From assembly GCA_964407695.1 (NCBI GenBank), contig CAYOWQ010000014.1, positions 35,836-99,835 on the forward strand: a DNA stretch of 64,000 nucleotides, read 5' to 3'. Position numbers and translations under genes: made by a program. Numbering within the stretch: the first letter of the stretch is position 1; each line of letters begins with the position of its first letter. Under the pieces are notes generated by a model. It saw only the letters and a list, made by a program, of their open reading frames with translations, had not been told where the DNA came from and ran no database searches. The DNA is from CAYOWQ01 sp964407695. GTDB lineage: Bacteria; Planctomycetota; Phycisphaerae; Phycisphaerales; SM1A02. Of the stretch, positions 38,818 through 49,100 are shown one piece after another.

Positions 38818-40998
38818 ATGAACACCCCGCCCTTCACCGACCGACCTACGCTCAAGACCTCCATGGAAAGAAAGACCCCGCCGTATCGCGCTTCGGACAT
38901 CTTCGGATCGATGACATTCTCGGGAGATGTCATGTTGAAGCGATTGCCCCCCGAGATCTATGCGGCCCTGCAGCGAACGATGAAGCATGGCACTCCACTC
39001 GATCCGGCAATCGCCAATACGGTCGCTCAGGCGATGAAGGAGTGGGCCATTGAGCACGGCGCCACTCACTATTGCCATTGGTTCCAGCCCTTGACCGGCC
39101 TCACCGCCGAAAAGCATGATGCCTTCCTGACACCCGGTTCGGATGGAAGCGCCATCGAGAAGTTTTCCGGTAACCAGCTCATTCAGGGTGAACCGGACGC
39201 TTCCAGCTTCCCCTCCGGCGGCATTCGCGATACCTACGAGGCCCGCGGCTATACCGCGTGGGATGCCACCAGCCCAGCCTTTCTATTGAACTCCTCGAAT
39301 GGTGATTGCACGCTCTGCATCCCGACCGCCTTCGTCGCCTACACCGGCGAAGCCCTTGACAAGAAGATTCCATTGCTGCGGTCGATTCAGGCTATCAGCG
39401 ACCAGGCCATGAGAATCCTCAAGATCTTCGGCACCGACAAAGGAGTCAGCCAGGTCATCACCACCCTGGGATGCGAGCAGGAATACTTCCTTGTCGACAG
39501 GGAGTTGTTCCGTCAGCGATTGGATCTTGTGGTCTGCGGCCGAACGCTCATTGGCGCAGCTCCGCCAAAGGGTCATCAACTCGACGACCACTACTTCGGA
39601 TCGATTCCGGATCGCGTCATGGCATTCATGACCGATGTTGAGCGTCGGCTGTACCAACTGGGTGTGCCGGTCAAGACCCGCCACAACGAGGTTGCCCCTG
39701 GTCAGTATGAAATCGCCCCTGTGTTTGAAAATGCGAATGTGGCGGTGGATCACCAGATGATCACCATGCACATCCTTCGCACGGTGGCTCCCAATCACGG
39801 CTTCGAATGCCTGCTGCACGAGAAACCCTTCGCTGGCGTCAATGGTTCGGGCAAGCACAACAACTGGTCCCTGTCCACGGATTCGGGCGTCAACCTGCTC
39901 GATCCCCGGGATGAAACCCACACGAACATGCAGTTTCTCGTGTTCCTTTGCGCGGTGATTCGGGCAATCGATCTGAACGCGGATCTTCTTCGTGCCTCCA
40001 TCGCCAGCGCGAACAATGATCATCGACTCGGCGCCAATGAAGCCCCGCCCGCGATCATGTCCATCTACCTGGGCGACATGCTTGAGGACATCCTGAATCA
40101 GATCGTCAAGGGCGATGCGAAGAAGACGATGAAGGGCGGATCCCTGGATCTGGGCGCCCATATGCTTCCGCAGATCCCCCGACACACGAGCGACCGGAAT
40201 CGAACCAGTCCCTTCGCATTCACGGGCAACAAGTTTGAGTTCCGCGCGGTCGGCTCCACGGCCGCTGTCGCCTGGCCCAATACCGTGCTCAACACGATCG
40301 TTGCAGAGACGCTTGATTTCATGGCCACCACGCTCGAGAAGAAGCTCGGGAAGTCCTACACCCCGGCCAAGCTCGAAGCGGCGGTCAAAACGCTCCTGAA
40401 GGAGATTCTGACCAAGCACCGTCGCGTCTGTTTTGATGGCGATGGCTACTCGGAGGAATGGCACAAGGAAGCGGAACGCCGCGGACTTCCACATCTGCGG
40501 GGTTCCGTTGAGGCCCTTTCGACCTTCAGGTCAAAGCGGGCACTCGACCTCTTTGCCAAGTACGACATCCTTTCTCATCGCGAGTTGAAGGCTCGCTGCG
40601 AGATACTTCTTGAGACCTACGTCGACGTCGTGACCATCGAAGCCAGAACCCTGACGAGAATGATCCGCACCCAGGTTGTTCCAGCAGCCATTCGTTATCA
40701 GGCGGAGCTGGGCGAGAGCGTCGCCGTCGCCCAGACAGCGGGCATGGGATCCAAAGCCGTTGAGTCCATGGCCAAGCGATACGGCGAACAGCTCGAGTTG
40801 CTGCTCGAATCCATCGATCGACTGGAGCAGAGCCTCGAGGCCACACACAAGGACCTCGACAAGCATGCCAAGTTCATGCGAACCGAAGTCCTCGACGCCA
40901 TGCGCTGTGTCCGTTCGGCGTCAGACAGCCTGGAGCAGATGATTCCCGACGATCTTTGGCCGCTTCCCACCTATGCAGAGATGCTTCTGTTCCGGTAA
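38818..40998 (+). CDS. glnN: Type III glutamine synthetase
   Basis: ATP-dependent ammonia assimilation into glutamine by the large GSIII class, 726 aa, typical length. Diagnostic segments are ATHYCHWFQPLTG, EKHDAFLTPG, FSGNQLIQGEPDASSFPSGG, TLGCEQEYFLVD, TRHNEVAPGQYEIAPVFE and GVNGSGKHNNWSL, which together make the metal and glutamate site. The C-terminal helical section ends with LPTYAEMLLF. It diverges from glgP; no glnK, amtB or ntr gene lies nearby. Confidence 0.96.
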   Translation: MNTPPFTDRPTLKTSMERKTPPYRASDIFGSMTFSGDVMLKRLPPEIYAALQRTMKHGTPLDPAIANTVAQAMKEWAIEHGATHYCHWFQPLTGLTAEKHDAFLTPGSDGSAIEKFSGNQLIQGEPDASSFPSGGIRDTYEARGYTAWDATSPAFLLNSSNGDCTLCIPTAFVAYTGEALDKKIPLLRSIQAISDQAMRILKIFGTDKGVSQVITTLGCEQEYFLVDRELFRQRLDLVVCGRTLIGAAPPKGHQLDDHYFGSIPDRVMAFMTDVERRLYQLGVPVKTRHNEVAPGQYEIAPVFENANVAVDHQMITMHILRTVAPNHGFECLLHEKPFAGVNGSGKHNNWSLSTDSGVNLLDPRDETHTNMQFLVFLCAVIRAIDLNADLLRASIASANNDHRLGANEAPPAIMSIYLGDMLEDILNQIVKGDAKKTMKGGSLDLGAHMLPQIPRHTSDRNRTSPFAFTGNKFEFRAVGSTAAVAWPNTVLNTIVAETLDFMATTLEKKLGKSYTPAKLEAAVKTLLKEILTKHRRVCFDGDGYSEEWHKEAERRGLPHLRGSVEALSTFRSKRALDLFAKYDILSHRELKARCEILLETYVDVVTIEARTLTRMIRTQVVPAAIRYQAELGESVAVAQTAGMGSKAVESMAKRYGEQLELLLESIDRLEQSLEATHKDLDKHAKFMRTEVLDAMRCVRSASDSLEQMIPDDLWPLPTYAEMLLFR

Positions 40999-41019
40999 GA
41001 AGCGGAAGGGGCCGCATCT

Positions 41020-41060
41020 CGACGGAATCCGTCGCCGAAGGTCCCATCGCTTGATATACT
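41020..41060 (+). promoter_or_regulatory. Putative tig promoter with overlapping dyad
   Basis: CGACGGA-A-TCCGTCG (41020-41034) is a perfect 7-bp dyad around one base. It is followed by a -10-like TATACT at 41055-41060, 35 bases before the tig start. The -35 position (about 41032-41037) falls inside or next to the dyad and is poor (TCGCCG). The arrangement resembles an operator overlapping a promoter. Confidence 0.35.
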
Positions 41061-41094
41061 CCCGAATTCGCTTCTTTTCGAAGAGAGTTGTGCT

Positions 41095-42534
41095 ATGACC
41101 ACCGCTACCGAACAAGTCTCCAACACCGTCACTATTGAAGACGCCGGACCTGCCTGCAAGCGCATCAGGATCAGCATCCCTGCCGAATCCGTCGACGCCC
41201 GCATCGAACAGTCGTACGGCGTGATGCAGGCCCAGACCGTTCTGCCCGGCTTTCGAAAGGGCCGCGTTCCGCGAACCCTGCTCGAAAAGCGATTCGGGCC
41301 CGCCATGCGGCTTGAGACTCGAAACCAGTTGGTCGCCGATGCCTATTCCAAGGCCATTCAGGACAACGGTCTCCGCCCGGTCGGTGAGCCGGAACTTGAC
41401 GATACCTCCCGTGAAGTGGAGCTTTCTCCCGGCAAGGGCCTCGAGTTCAGCCTGACGGTTGAGGTGGTTCCTGAATTTGACCTTCCGAATGTGGAGGGGT
41501 TGGTCGTCAAGCGCCCCATGATCGACGTTGCGGACGAGCACATCGATCTCGAATTGAAACGCCAGCAGTTCCGCGACGGAAAGCCGGAGCGTATCACCGG
41601 TCCCTTCGTGATGTACGACCGGCTGCTCTGCGATGCGGAGGCCACTCGCGATGACGAAAAGGAGCCATTCTTCAAGACGGACCAGGCCCTGTTGGTCCAC
41701 CCCGGAACTGAAGACGGCGGAAAGGGCCCGGTCCTCGGCGTCATGGTCGATGACCTGGCCAAGATGCTGGAAGGCAAGAAGGTGGGCGACGTGTTCACTG
41801 TCAACACCGTTGGCCCCGCCTCCCATGAACGCGAGGACATTCGCGGCCGGAAACTCTCCATCAAGCTCACTGTTCGCGATGCCGAACGCATCACGCCCGC
41901 CTCGATCGGCGAGGTGGTTGACAAATTCCAGCTTGGCACGGTCGAGAACCTTCGCGGCCAGGTTCGCCTCGCTCTCGAGCAGCGCCGAGACAGCGAGCAA
42001 CGCGCTGCAATGCGCGAACAGATTTACGAACACCTCATTCGAGCCATCGATTTCCCCCTGCCTGAGAAGCTCTCGGAATCGCAAATCACTCGCACCCTGC
42101 ACCGCCAGCGACTTGAACTGCTGCACCAGGGTGTTGACGCCGAGGAGGTCGAACGCCGCCTTGCCGAGTATCGCTCGGAATCGGAATCTCTCGCCAAGAA
42201 CCGGCTCAAGCTGCTCTTCATCCTGGCGAAGATTGCCGATCAGTTCGGTGTCCAGGTCGCCAATCAGGAGGTCAATGCCGCCATCGCAGCCATGGCCGTT
42301 CGACGCGGCGAGCGTCCCGAGGCTCTCCGTTCCCAGCTGGAGCAGAATGGGCTGATCAACGAGGTTGCACTGCAGATCCGCGAACACAAGACGGCAGACC
42401 AGATCATCTCTCGCGCTGTCATTACGGACGTCTCTGCAGAGGAGTGGAACACCGCGGTGATGAAACAGTTCGAGGAGCGCCAGAAGACCATCAAGGAAGG
42501 CGGCAAGAAAAAGTCAAAGAAGTCCGAGGAATAA
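41095..42534 (+). CDS. tig: Trigger factor chaperone
   Basis: A ribosome-associated chaperone and peptidyl-prolyl isomerase, 479 aa. The N-terminal ribosome-binding signature GFRKGRVPRTLLEKRFG lies around residues 52-68. A divergent FKBP-like PPIase segment follows in the middle. The C-terminal helical chaperone domain contains LRGQVRLALEQRRDSEQRAAM and a Lys-rich tail (KKKSKKSEE). It is 18 bases upstream of a small SHOCT-like gene, then clpX. Confidence 0.94.
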   Translation: MTTATEQVSNTVTIEDAGPACKRIRISIPAESVDARIEQSYGVMQAQTVLPGFRKGRVPRTLLEKRFGPAMRLETRNQLVADAYSKAIQDNGLRPVGEPELDDTSREVELSPGKGLEFSLTVEVVPEFDLPNVEGLVVKRPMIDVADEHIDLELKRQQFRDGKPERITGPFVMYDRLLCDAEATRDDEKEPFFKTDQALLVHPGTEDGGKGPVLGVMVDDLAKMLEGKKVGDVFTVNTVGPASHEREDIRGRKLSIKLTVRDAERITPASIGEVVDKFQLGTVENLRGQVRLALEQRRDSEQRAAMREQIYEHLIRAIDFPLPEKLSESQITRTLHRQRLELLHQGVDAEEVERRLAEYRSESESLAKNRLKLLFILAKIADQFGVQVANQEVNAAIAAMAVRRGERPEALRSQLEQNGLINEVALQIREHKTADQIISRAVITDVSAEEWNTAVMKQFEERQKTIKEGGKKKSKKSEE

Positions 42535-42552
42535 GCCGAGTGTGGGGTGCTC

Positions 42553-42918
42553 ATGTCCGTGAACCTCACACACGCCCTTCTCGGCCAGTCCGATAGCGCC
42601 GCCCGCGCAGGAAATCTGTTTCAGTCGGTGTTGCCATGGCTGGCCGTCATGGCTGCGGTCGTGATCGTCGGCGGCCTGATCCTTGCCTTACTCCGTCGGA
42701 CCATTCGCCAGGATTCGACTCCGCCAGAGTCGTTTACGCTTGACGGTCTTCGCAAGCTTCATGCCGAAGGCAAACTTTCTGACGAGGAATACGAAAAGGC
42801 CAGAATGATCATGATTTCCAGGGTCCGCCAGTCTCGTTCCGATAATGCACCGAAGACATCCGAGCACTCTCCGAGCCATAGCGGACCTGCCACCCCCGAT
42901 TCCGCGTCAGATGGCTGA
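42553..42918 (+). CDS. Small single-pass membrane protein with SHOCT-like domain
   Basis: A 121-aa protein. One membrane helix (LPWLAVMAAVVIVGGLILALL) is followed by a short cytoplasmic domain LDGLRKLHAEGKLSDEEYEKAR, the pattern of the SHOCT/short C-terminal domain (L-x-x-L-x-x-x-G-x-L-[ST]-x-x-E-[FY]-x-x-x-[RK]). The tail is Ser/Pro-rich. GGGG precedes the ATG by five bases; a GTG two codons earlier is possible. It takes the position of clpP in the common tig-clpP-clpX order. The function is unknown. Confidence 0.8.
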   Translation: MSVNLTHALLGQSDSAARAGNLFQSVLPWLAVMAAVVIVGGLILALLRRTIRQDSTPPESFTLDGLRKLHAEGKLSDEEYEKARMIMISRVRQSRSDNAPKTSEHSPSHSGPATPDSASDG

Positions 42919-43036
42919 TTTCCGATGAAGAAGTGCGCGTTTCGCCCCGATACACTTCTTGGCCCTGTGAGGCTGTCCCATCCCGGCCGGCAACCTCCTC
43001 CAACCAACCCGGCGGCTCGCCGCCCATGAGGAAGAT

Positions 43037-44506
43037 ATGCACTCCAATCGACCCCACGACCCCGCTTCGAACCAGCAGCCCGGTGTCCCGGGAGCTACCG
43101 GCGCCTCTCAACGTCGATCCGGCGGCCACCGATCTGTTGAGAATGCCGCGGGAAGCGGAAACTCCGGCGGGCGGCGTGTCCCGGCGAGAAGCGAAGGCGG
43201 TTCCGGTGGTGGCGAAGGAGGGTCTGGCGGCTCCGGAGGTGATGGCGGCTTTCGCGGCCGAAAGGTGACCACCTGCTCCTTCTGCGGCAAGACATCGCGC
43301 GAAGTCGGCCCGATGGTGGAGGGGCCCAACGACGTCTATATCTGCTCAAATTGCACCGACCTCTGCCAGAACATCTTCCGCCAGGAGAAGCGACGAGTTT
43401 CCAGCGCCCGTCCGCTGTTCTCCAGTATCCCCTCTCCGCGCACGATCAAGGAGTTCCTCGATCAGTACGTCATTGGCCAGGACGGCGCCAAGAAGTCGCT
43501 CTCCGTCGCAGTGCACAATCACTACAAGCGCCTCACTCAGATCGACAACGAGGATGCTCCGGTCGAACTCGATAAGTCGAACGTGCTGCTCATCGGCCCC
43601 ACCGGCACCGGCAAGACGCTGCTGGCCCGTACGCTCGCTCGCATTCTCAATGTTCCCTTCGCCATTGGTGATGCCACCACCCTGACCGAGGCAGGGTATG
43701 TCGGCGAAGACGTCGAAAACCTCCTGCTGAAACTCCTTCAGGCTGCCGACTACGACCTTGAAAATGCCCAGCGCGGCATCATCTACATCGACGAAATCGA
43801 CAAGATCGGCAAGACCAGCCAGAACGTCTCAATCACTCGCGACGTCTCCGGCGAAGGCGTCCAGCAGTCACTGCTCAAGATGCTCGAAGGCACCGTGTGC
43901 AACGTCCCGCCCCAGGGTGGCCGCAAACACCCCGAGCAGCAGTACATCCAGATGGACACCACGCACATTCTGTTCATCTGCGGCGGCTCCTTTGTTGGTC
44001 TCGAAGACATCATCAAGAAGCGCCTCGGTCGCCGCCGCATCGGTTTCACCGGCGAGAACGCCGTGCTCTCGCACGACAAGGAAGTGGCCAATTACCTCTC
44101 GCAGGTCACCCCCGAAGACGTCCTTGAATTCGGACTGATTCCGGAGTTGGTCGGTCGCCTTCCCATCCTGACTCCGCTGATGCCGCTCACCACGGAGGCC
44201 ATGGTCCAGATTCTCACCGAGCCCAAGAACGCCCTGATTCGTCAGTATCAGCATCTGTTCCGGCTCGAAGGTGCCCAGCTCGAGTTCACCACCGGCGGGC
44301 TCCAGGCCATCGCAGAGAAGGCCATGCAGCGCGACACCGGCGCCCGCGCGCTCCGGGCGGTCCTCGACGACCTGATGCTGGACATGATGTACCACCTCCC
44401 TGAGATGGACAACACCAACGTCACCTACGTGATCGATGAGGATGCCGTGTCCAATAGCCGTGCCCTCACCGATCTCACCCGCCGACGCTCGAAGGAATCT
44501 GCTTGA
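43037..44506 (+). CDS. clpX: ATP-dependent Clp protease ATP-binding subunit ClpX
   Basis: A AAA+ unfoldase, 489 aa. The zinc-binding domain (C80, C83, C103, C106) is preceded by an unusual 65-75 residue Gly/Ser/Arg-rich extension. The motor has Walker A GPTGTGKT, the GYVG pore loop (EAGYVGEDVENLLLK), Walker B IIYIDEIDKI, the RKH loop (QGGRKHPEQQ) and the IGF tripeptide (RRRIGFTGEN) that docks ClpP. The C-terminal domain ends with TDLTRRRSKESA. AGGAAG lies shortly before the ATG. The intact IGF loop predicts a ClpP partner elsewhere in the genome. Confidence 0.95.
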   Translation: MHSNRPHDPASNQQPGVPGATGASQRRSGGHRSVENAAGSGNSGGRRVPARSEGGSGGGEGGSGGSGGDGGFRGRKVTTCSFCGKTSREVGPMVEGPNDVYICSNCTDLCQNIFRQEKRRVSSARPLFSSIPSPRTIKEFLDQYVIGQDGAKKSLSVAVHNHYKRLTQIDNEDAPVELDKSNVLLIGPTGTGKTLLARTLARILNVPFAIGDATTLTEAGYVGEDVENLLLKLLQAADYDLENAQRGIIYIDEIDKIGKTSQNVSITRDVSGEGVQQSLLKMLEGTVCNVPPQGGRKHPEQQYIQMDTTHILFICGGSFVGLEDIIKKRLGRRRIGFTGENAVLSHDKEVANYLSQVTPEDVLEFGLIPELVGRLPILTPLMPLTTEAMVQILTEPKNALIRQYQHLFRLEGAQLEFTTGGLQAIAEKAMQRDTGARALRAVLDDLMLDMMYHLPEMDNTNVTYVIDEDAVSNSRALTDLTRRRSKESA

Positions 44507-44527
44507 TCAGCGTCTGACGGATTCGGT

Positions 44528-44818
44528 TCAGGCGGTACCCCGATCTCGCTGGATGGTAAAGCCGTCAAGCCCCCCGAGCGCTGAACCCTCGAGAACGGTG
44601 ACCCTGGTGATCCTCCCGGCTTGCGCCTGCTGGATTGCCTCCAGAAATCGGTTCACCTCAAGCTGGGCCCCCTCGACGACCAGCCGGACCGACCCATCGG
44701 GCTCGTTTCGCACCCAGCCGGTCACGTCATAGCCTTCGGCAATCCGCCTGGCGGTCGCTCGAAAGCCAACCCCCTGCACATGACCTTCATAGACAGCTTC
44801 CGCGCGCCTGGTGCTCAT
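44528..44818 (-). CDS. acyP: Acylphosphatase
   Basis: A small enzyme hydrolysing acyl phosphates, 96 aa. The family core is intact: VYEGHVQGVGFRATARRIAE, with the phosphate-binding loop and catalytic Arg, and VTGWVRNEPDGSVRLVVEGA, with catalytic Asn. ATG 44818 gives the normal length of about 95 residues; open frame upstream to 44992 has no ribosome-binding site and would overlap the divergent lipoprotein gene. It converges with clpX over a 21-base gap. Confidence 0.92.
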   Translation of the reverse strand: MSTRRAEAVYEGHVQGVGFRATARRIAEGYDVTGWVRNEPDGSVRLVVEGAQLEVNRFLEAIQQAQAGRITRVTVLEGSALGGLDGFTIQRDRGTA

Positions 44819-44931
44819 CCGCCATGGTATGAAGTCCTCAGGCAGATCAGCCCCACTCGCACAATCGCGGATTCTGCCGATAATGCGTTGGCGCCGAGTT
44901 TGTTCGAGCGGCCGGCGAAGGGAAATCGTCA

Positions 44932-45453
44932 ATGAAAACCGTCCTGATTCTTGCACTTGCCGTCGCGGGTACCCAGATTGGCTGCACGTCACGCCAGAAG
45001 GCGTATCCCGGTCAATCGTCCGACGTCGTCTGGTCCGCGATGAAATCAGTAGCCCACCAGCCCGCCTACGACGATTGGTATGTGCTGGAGAACAACGTCT
45101 GGTGCGATGACGATGCCCATCGAATCGAGGTGGATCGGCGCGTCATGCGGGAGCGTCATGATCCCATGTCGAAGCCGATGCTGGAATCGAGGCACTGGGC
45201 TTTCTCAATCTATCTCAAACAGGATGAACACCCAACCGCCGCTTTTGTCGCCCGAAGCTTCGGTGTTCCGGCCCATGCCTGGGTCGAAGCGGATCGGTAT
45301 TTTGATCAGTTGAAATCCATGCTTCCGCCGGCCGACGCATCGATCAGCACACCCACACCGGCAAGCACGCCGCCCGTTCCGTCAACTCCCACACCTGCGG
45401 CAGCAGACGATTCGGCCGCGTCCGTCGATATCGACTCGATGTCCAACGACTGA
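44932..45453 (+). CDS. Predicted lipoprotein with Pro/Thr-rich tail
   Basis: A 173-aa protein, not recognised. The signal peptide and lipobox end at Cys18 (AGTQIGC). The mature domain of about 100 residues is rich in aromatic and acidic residues (YDDWYVLENNVWCDDD). The C-terminal 45 residues are a Pro/Thr/Ser/Ala linker-like tail (STPTPASTPPVPSTPTP). It diverges from acyP and converges with nrdR, five bases apart. Confidence 0.75.
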   Translation: MKTVLILALAVAGTQIGCTSRQKAYPGQSSDVVWSAMKSVAHQPAYDDWYVLENNVWCDDDAHRIEVDRRVMRERHDPMSKPMLESRHWAFSIYLKQDEHPTAAFVARSFGVPAHAWVEADRYFDQLKSMLPPADASISTPTPASTPPVPSTPTPAAADDSAASVDIDSMSND

Positions 45454-45458
45454 TTGCC

Positions 45459-45971
45459 CTATCGCGGTCCCGGCGGCGTCTCTCCGAACAACCCTTCCTG
45501 ATTCGGCAAGACCCGCGGCCGGCGCTTCAGGTCCGTCAGCTCCTCGGCAAAATCATCGACGTTCTTGAAGTCGTAGTACTCGCTCGCATACCGGATATAG
45601 GTCACCGGGTCGATCTCGCGGAGTCGCGCAGCGACCAGCCGACCAATCTCGATGCTCTCAACCTCCCGATCATGCTCTCGATGCACTTCTTCTTCGACCG
45701 CCTGGGCCACCTGAATCTTCATCTCTTCTGAGATTGGCCTCTTGCCGCACGCCGCCTGGATGCCCTTGAGAATGCTCTGCAGATCGAACGGAACGCGAGT
45801 TCCATCGCGCTTGATCACCATGATTCGCGCAGTCTTCTCGACACGTTCGTAGGTGGTGTATCGCTTCTGGCAGCTCAGGCATTCGCGACGTCGCCGAACC
45901 GACGCACCGCCATCCGCAGCGCGGCTGTCGATCACACGATCATGGTCAGCATTGCAGTAGGGGCAGATCAC
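45459..45971 (-). CDS. nrdR: Transcriptional repressor NrdR
   Basis: A nucleotide-sensing repressor of ribonucleotide reductase genes, 170 aa. The N-terminal zinc ribbon (CPYC, then CLSC) binds DNA and the SRAADGGASVRRRRECLSCQ segment is the family signature. The ATP-cone follows (IMVIKRDGTRVPFDLQSILKGIQAAC). The start is GTG. No nrd gene or obvious NrdR box was seen in this window. Confidence 0.96.
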   Translation of the reverse strand: MICPYCNADHDRVIDSRAADGGASVRRRRECLSCQKRYTTYERVEKTARIMVIKRDGTRVPFDLQSILKGIQAACGKRPISEEMKIQVAQAVEEEVHREHDREVESIEIGRLVAARLREIDPVTYIRYASEYYDFKNVDDFAEELTDLKRRPRVLPNQEGLFGETPPGPR

Positions 45972-46127
45972 GCAGGTCGAACGGAGTTGATCAACGGCTG
46001 AGGGCCATCATCCGGCTGCGGCGCCACGACGTCAACCGGCTCATTTTTCCGCCAGTCATCGCGCCTGCAACTTGATCCTGGGCCTTAATTGTGCTGGAAT
46101 GACTTGGAATCGATATGGGAGGCGCTG

Positions 46128-49100
46128 ATGAGTACGCCCGGGCACGACGACGAACGGTCCAAAAATGACGCCGAGGCGTCCGGAACCGCGTTCCCCCGCC
46201 GCCCGACACCCGAACCTCGCCACGACGACATCGATACCGCGACGGGATCGCCACGGAAGCCGATTGACTCCAGCGCTGGGTTCTTCGGGCCGGCCCGACC
46301 AGCCATACAACCCGAACGAATCGGGGCCTATCGAATCGTTCGCGAAATCGGCCGCGGCGGCATGGGCCACGTCTACCTCGCCGTACGTGACGATGAGCGC
46401 TTCCACAATCGTGTCGCACTCAAGCTCATCAAACGCGAGCACGATCTTGATCGCTACCGAAACCGCTTTGAGCTCGAGCGGCAGATCCTCTTCTCACTGA
46501 ATCATCCCAATATCGCCCGCTGCCTTGATGGGGGCATCACCGATGACGGCCGCCCCTGGTTCGCGATGGAATACATCGAGGGTTTGCCGGTAGACGACTA
46601 TTGCGACCGCAAGAAGCTGCACATCGATGACCGCCTGCGGCTCTTCATGAAGATCTGCTCCGCCGTGCACCATGCCCATGCCAACCTGGTCATCCATCGC
46701 GACCTCAAGCCGGGAAACATCCTCGTCACCTCCCAGGGAGAGCCCAAGCTTCTTGACTTCGGAATTGCCAAGTTGGTCAACCCCGACATGGGGCCGATCC
46801 TCAAGGATCCAACCCTCCTTGGCGAAAGCCCGATGACCCCCGAGTATGCCAGCCCTGAGCAGATCCTCGGCGAACCACTTTCGACCGCCAGCGACGTCTA
46901 TTCGCTCGGCGTCCTCCTGTACGAGTTGCTTACCGGCCACCGGCCCTATCGGCTCAAGAGCAGACTCCTCAAGGAAGTTGAGGACATTATCTGCAATGTC
47001 GATCCCGACAAGCCGTCGACCGCCGTCGCCCAGCGCGTCGAAGTGGAATACATCCGCACCGATCGCACCACCCAGGAAACCACCAAGGCCACTAAGACGC
47101 TCACCCCGGAATCGGTCGCGGCCACCCGCGAAGGCCGCCCGGAACGGCTACGCCGCCGCCTGATGGGCGATATCGACAACATCGTCCTCAAGGCCATGCG
47201 CAAGGTTCCCAGCGCCCGATACCCGTCGGCCGAGGCGCTTTCCGAAGACATCCGTCGCCATCTCGACGATGAGCCCGTTACCGCACGACCCCCAAGCCTG
47301 TGGTATCGCGGCAGTAAATTCGTGCATCGGAACCGCCTCGGAGTCACCGCGGCCACCTTGGCCGCGGCGGCCCTCGCCGCCACAGCCCTCGCCGGGGTGA
47401 ACTGGGGCCGTGCGAGAAGTGCCGAATTGGAAAGCTTGGCACAGCAAAGGACGCTTGAAGACGCCGTGGCCCGCGACGAGCGGCTCAGCAATGGCATCAT
47501 GAGTGGTCTGACTGTCGACATTCTTGGTTCGGTGAACAACGCGCTCATCGACATTCCCAATGCAATGCAGGCTCGAAAGCAACTCGTCAATTCGGTCCGG
47601 CGGGCGTTGAGCCAGGTCGAAGCCGACATTCCGCCTGGTCCGGCACTTGACCGTGCACGAGCTCGCCTCCTTGGCGCCAGCGCGAATCTGTACAACAGTC
47701 GAAATCTCGGAAAGCATGAGGATGCCGTCGCTGCGGCAACGGAGTCCGTATCGCTCTGGAGAAAGGTCCACGACCTTCCCGATGTCGCTGCCGATCAGCA
47801 CCGTGAAGACACCAAGGGCCTGGCCTCGGCCCTGCTGGTGCTCAGTGAGATTCAGACCTCCTCACAGGTCGACAAGGGACAATCCGCCGAGTCACTCAGG
47901 AACGCTCAGGAGGCCGAGGAACTGCTCGATCGGCTGGTCAGAGATCAGCGAGACGACATGCAGTCGCAACTTCTTCATTGCCATGCTCAGATCGAACTCG
48001 GCAAGCGATGGTATCGGCTCAGTGAGGATCCGGCCGGCCAACGATTTGCTCCCAAGGATGAAGCGGATCGCGCCTGGCGAGACGCGACCGCCGACCTGGA
48101 TCGCCTTCGACGCAATGCCTCGTCGATTCAGGATGAAGTGGATGTCCAGCGAGAGATCGCGATCGCCAAGGAACAGATTGCATTCTTCGTTGAAATGCAG
48201 GGCTGCCCGCAGGATGCTCTCAAGTGGTATGGAGAAGTTCGGAATGCTTGGGAAGAGGCCCTGAAGTCTCTCGACAACAATGCTGAACCTGGAAAGAGAA
48301 CCGGCTATCGCCGCAAGATCATTCAAGCAGTTCGGTGGCAGGCGAGCGCTGCCCGCAATGCCGGTGATTGGGATCTTTCCCGCCAATACGCCGATGAACA
48401 CGCCACCCTTGCCCAATCGCTCGCCGAGGAGAGGTCTGGCGAGGCCCTTGCGGATTCACTTCGCGCCGACGCCGCCGAGGTGCTCGGAAACGCCTGGCAC
48501 GACCAAGCGTGGAATGCACGCGACGAGGGACGACTCGACGATATGCGTTCCCTCGCCGAACAAGCCATTCCTTACAACACGGAATTCGTCGAGATCACCG
48601 CCAAGGCCGCCACAAGACCCGGCGCTTCGACGAATGAGAGATATCGCTACGCCATCGCCCTCGAAAAGCTCGGCAACGTTCAAATGCTCACAGGCAACCT
48701 CGCCGCGGCGGAGGCATCGCTTCGCGAGGCGCAGGCCCTGCAATTCGAGATCACACAGATTGATCCCTACTTCGTTCGCGCACGGCAGGCCGGCCCACGA
48801 ATCAACGGATCGGTTGCCGAGTGTTATTTCGATCTCGGCCGGCTCGACGAGGCGAAAGAGCTTGCCGAAGATGCCTCCGATGAATGGGCCACACTTCGCC
48901 ACGGCGCCGATGCCGAGACCCTCTTCGAAACCAGCTCTGCCGTTCAGATGTATCGACTCCGAGCACGAATCGACTCGCAGCAGGGCCGGCCGGCGGTCGC
49001 CGCCAAGCTCACGCAGGACGCCATCGCTCTCCTGCCTGATTCTCGCGCGACCTCCTGTGATCCGTGGGTGAAGATTCGCCAGGTCTTGGACGACGACCTC

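Noticed and set aside
39283..40494. Long open frame on the minus strand opposite the glutamine synthetase gene
   Set aside because: The plus strand encodes a perfectly recognisable GSIII; the antisense frame has no family features and is a by-product of high GC and codon bias.
40921..42387. 488-codon open frame on the minus strand opposite trigger factor
   Set aside because: Trigger factor motifs are clear on the plus strand, and the antisense frame would also run into the end of the glutamine synthetase gene.
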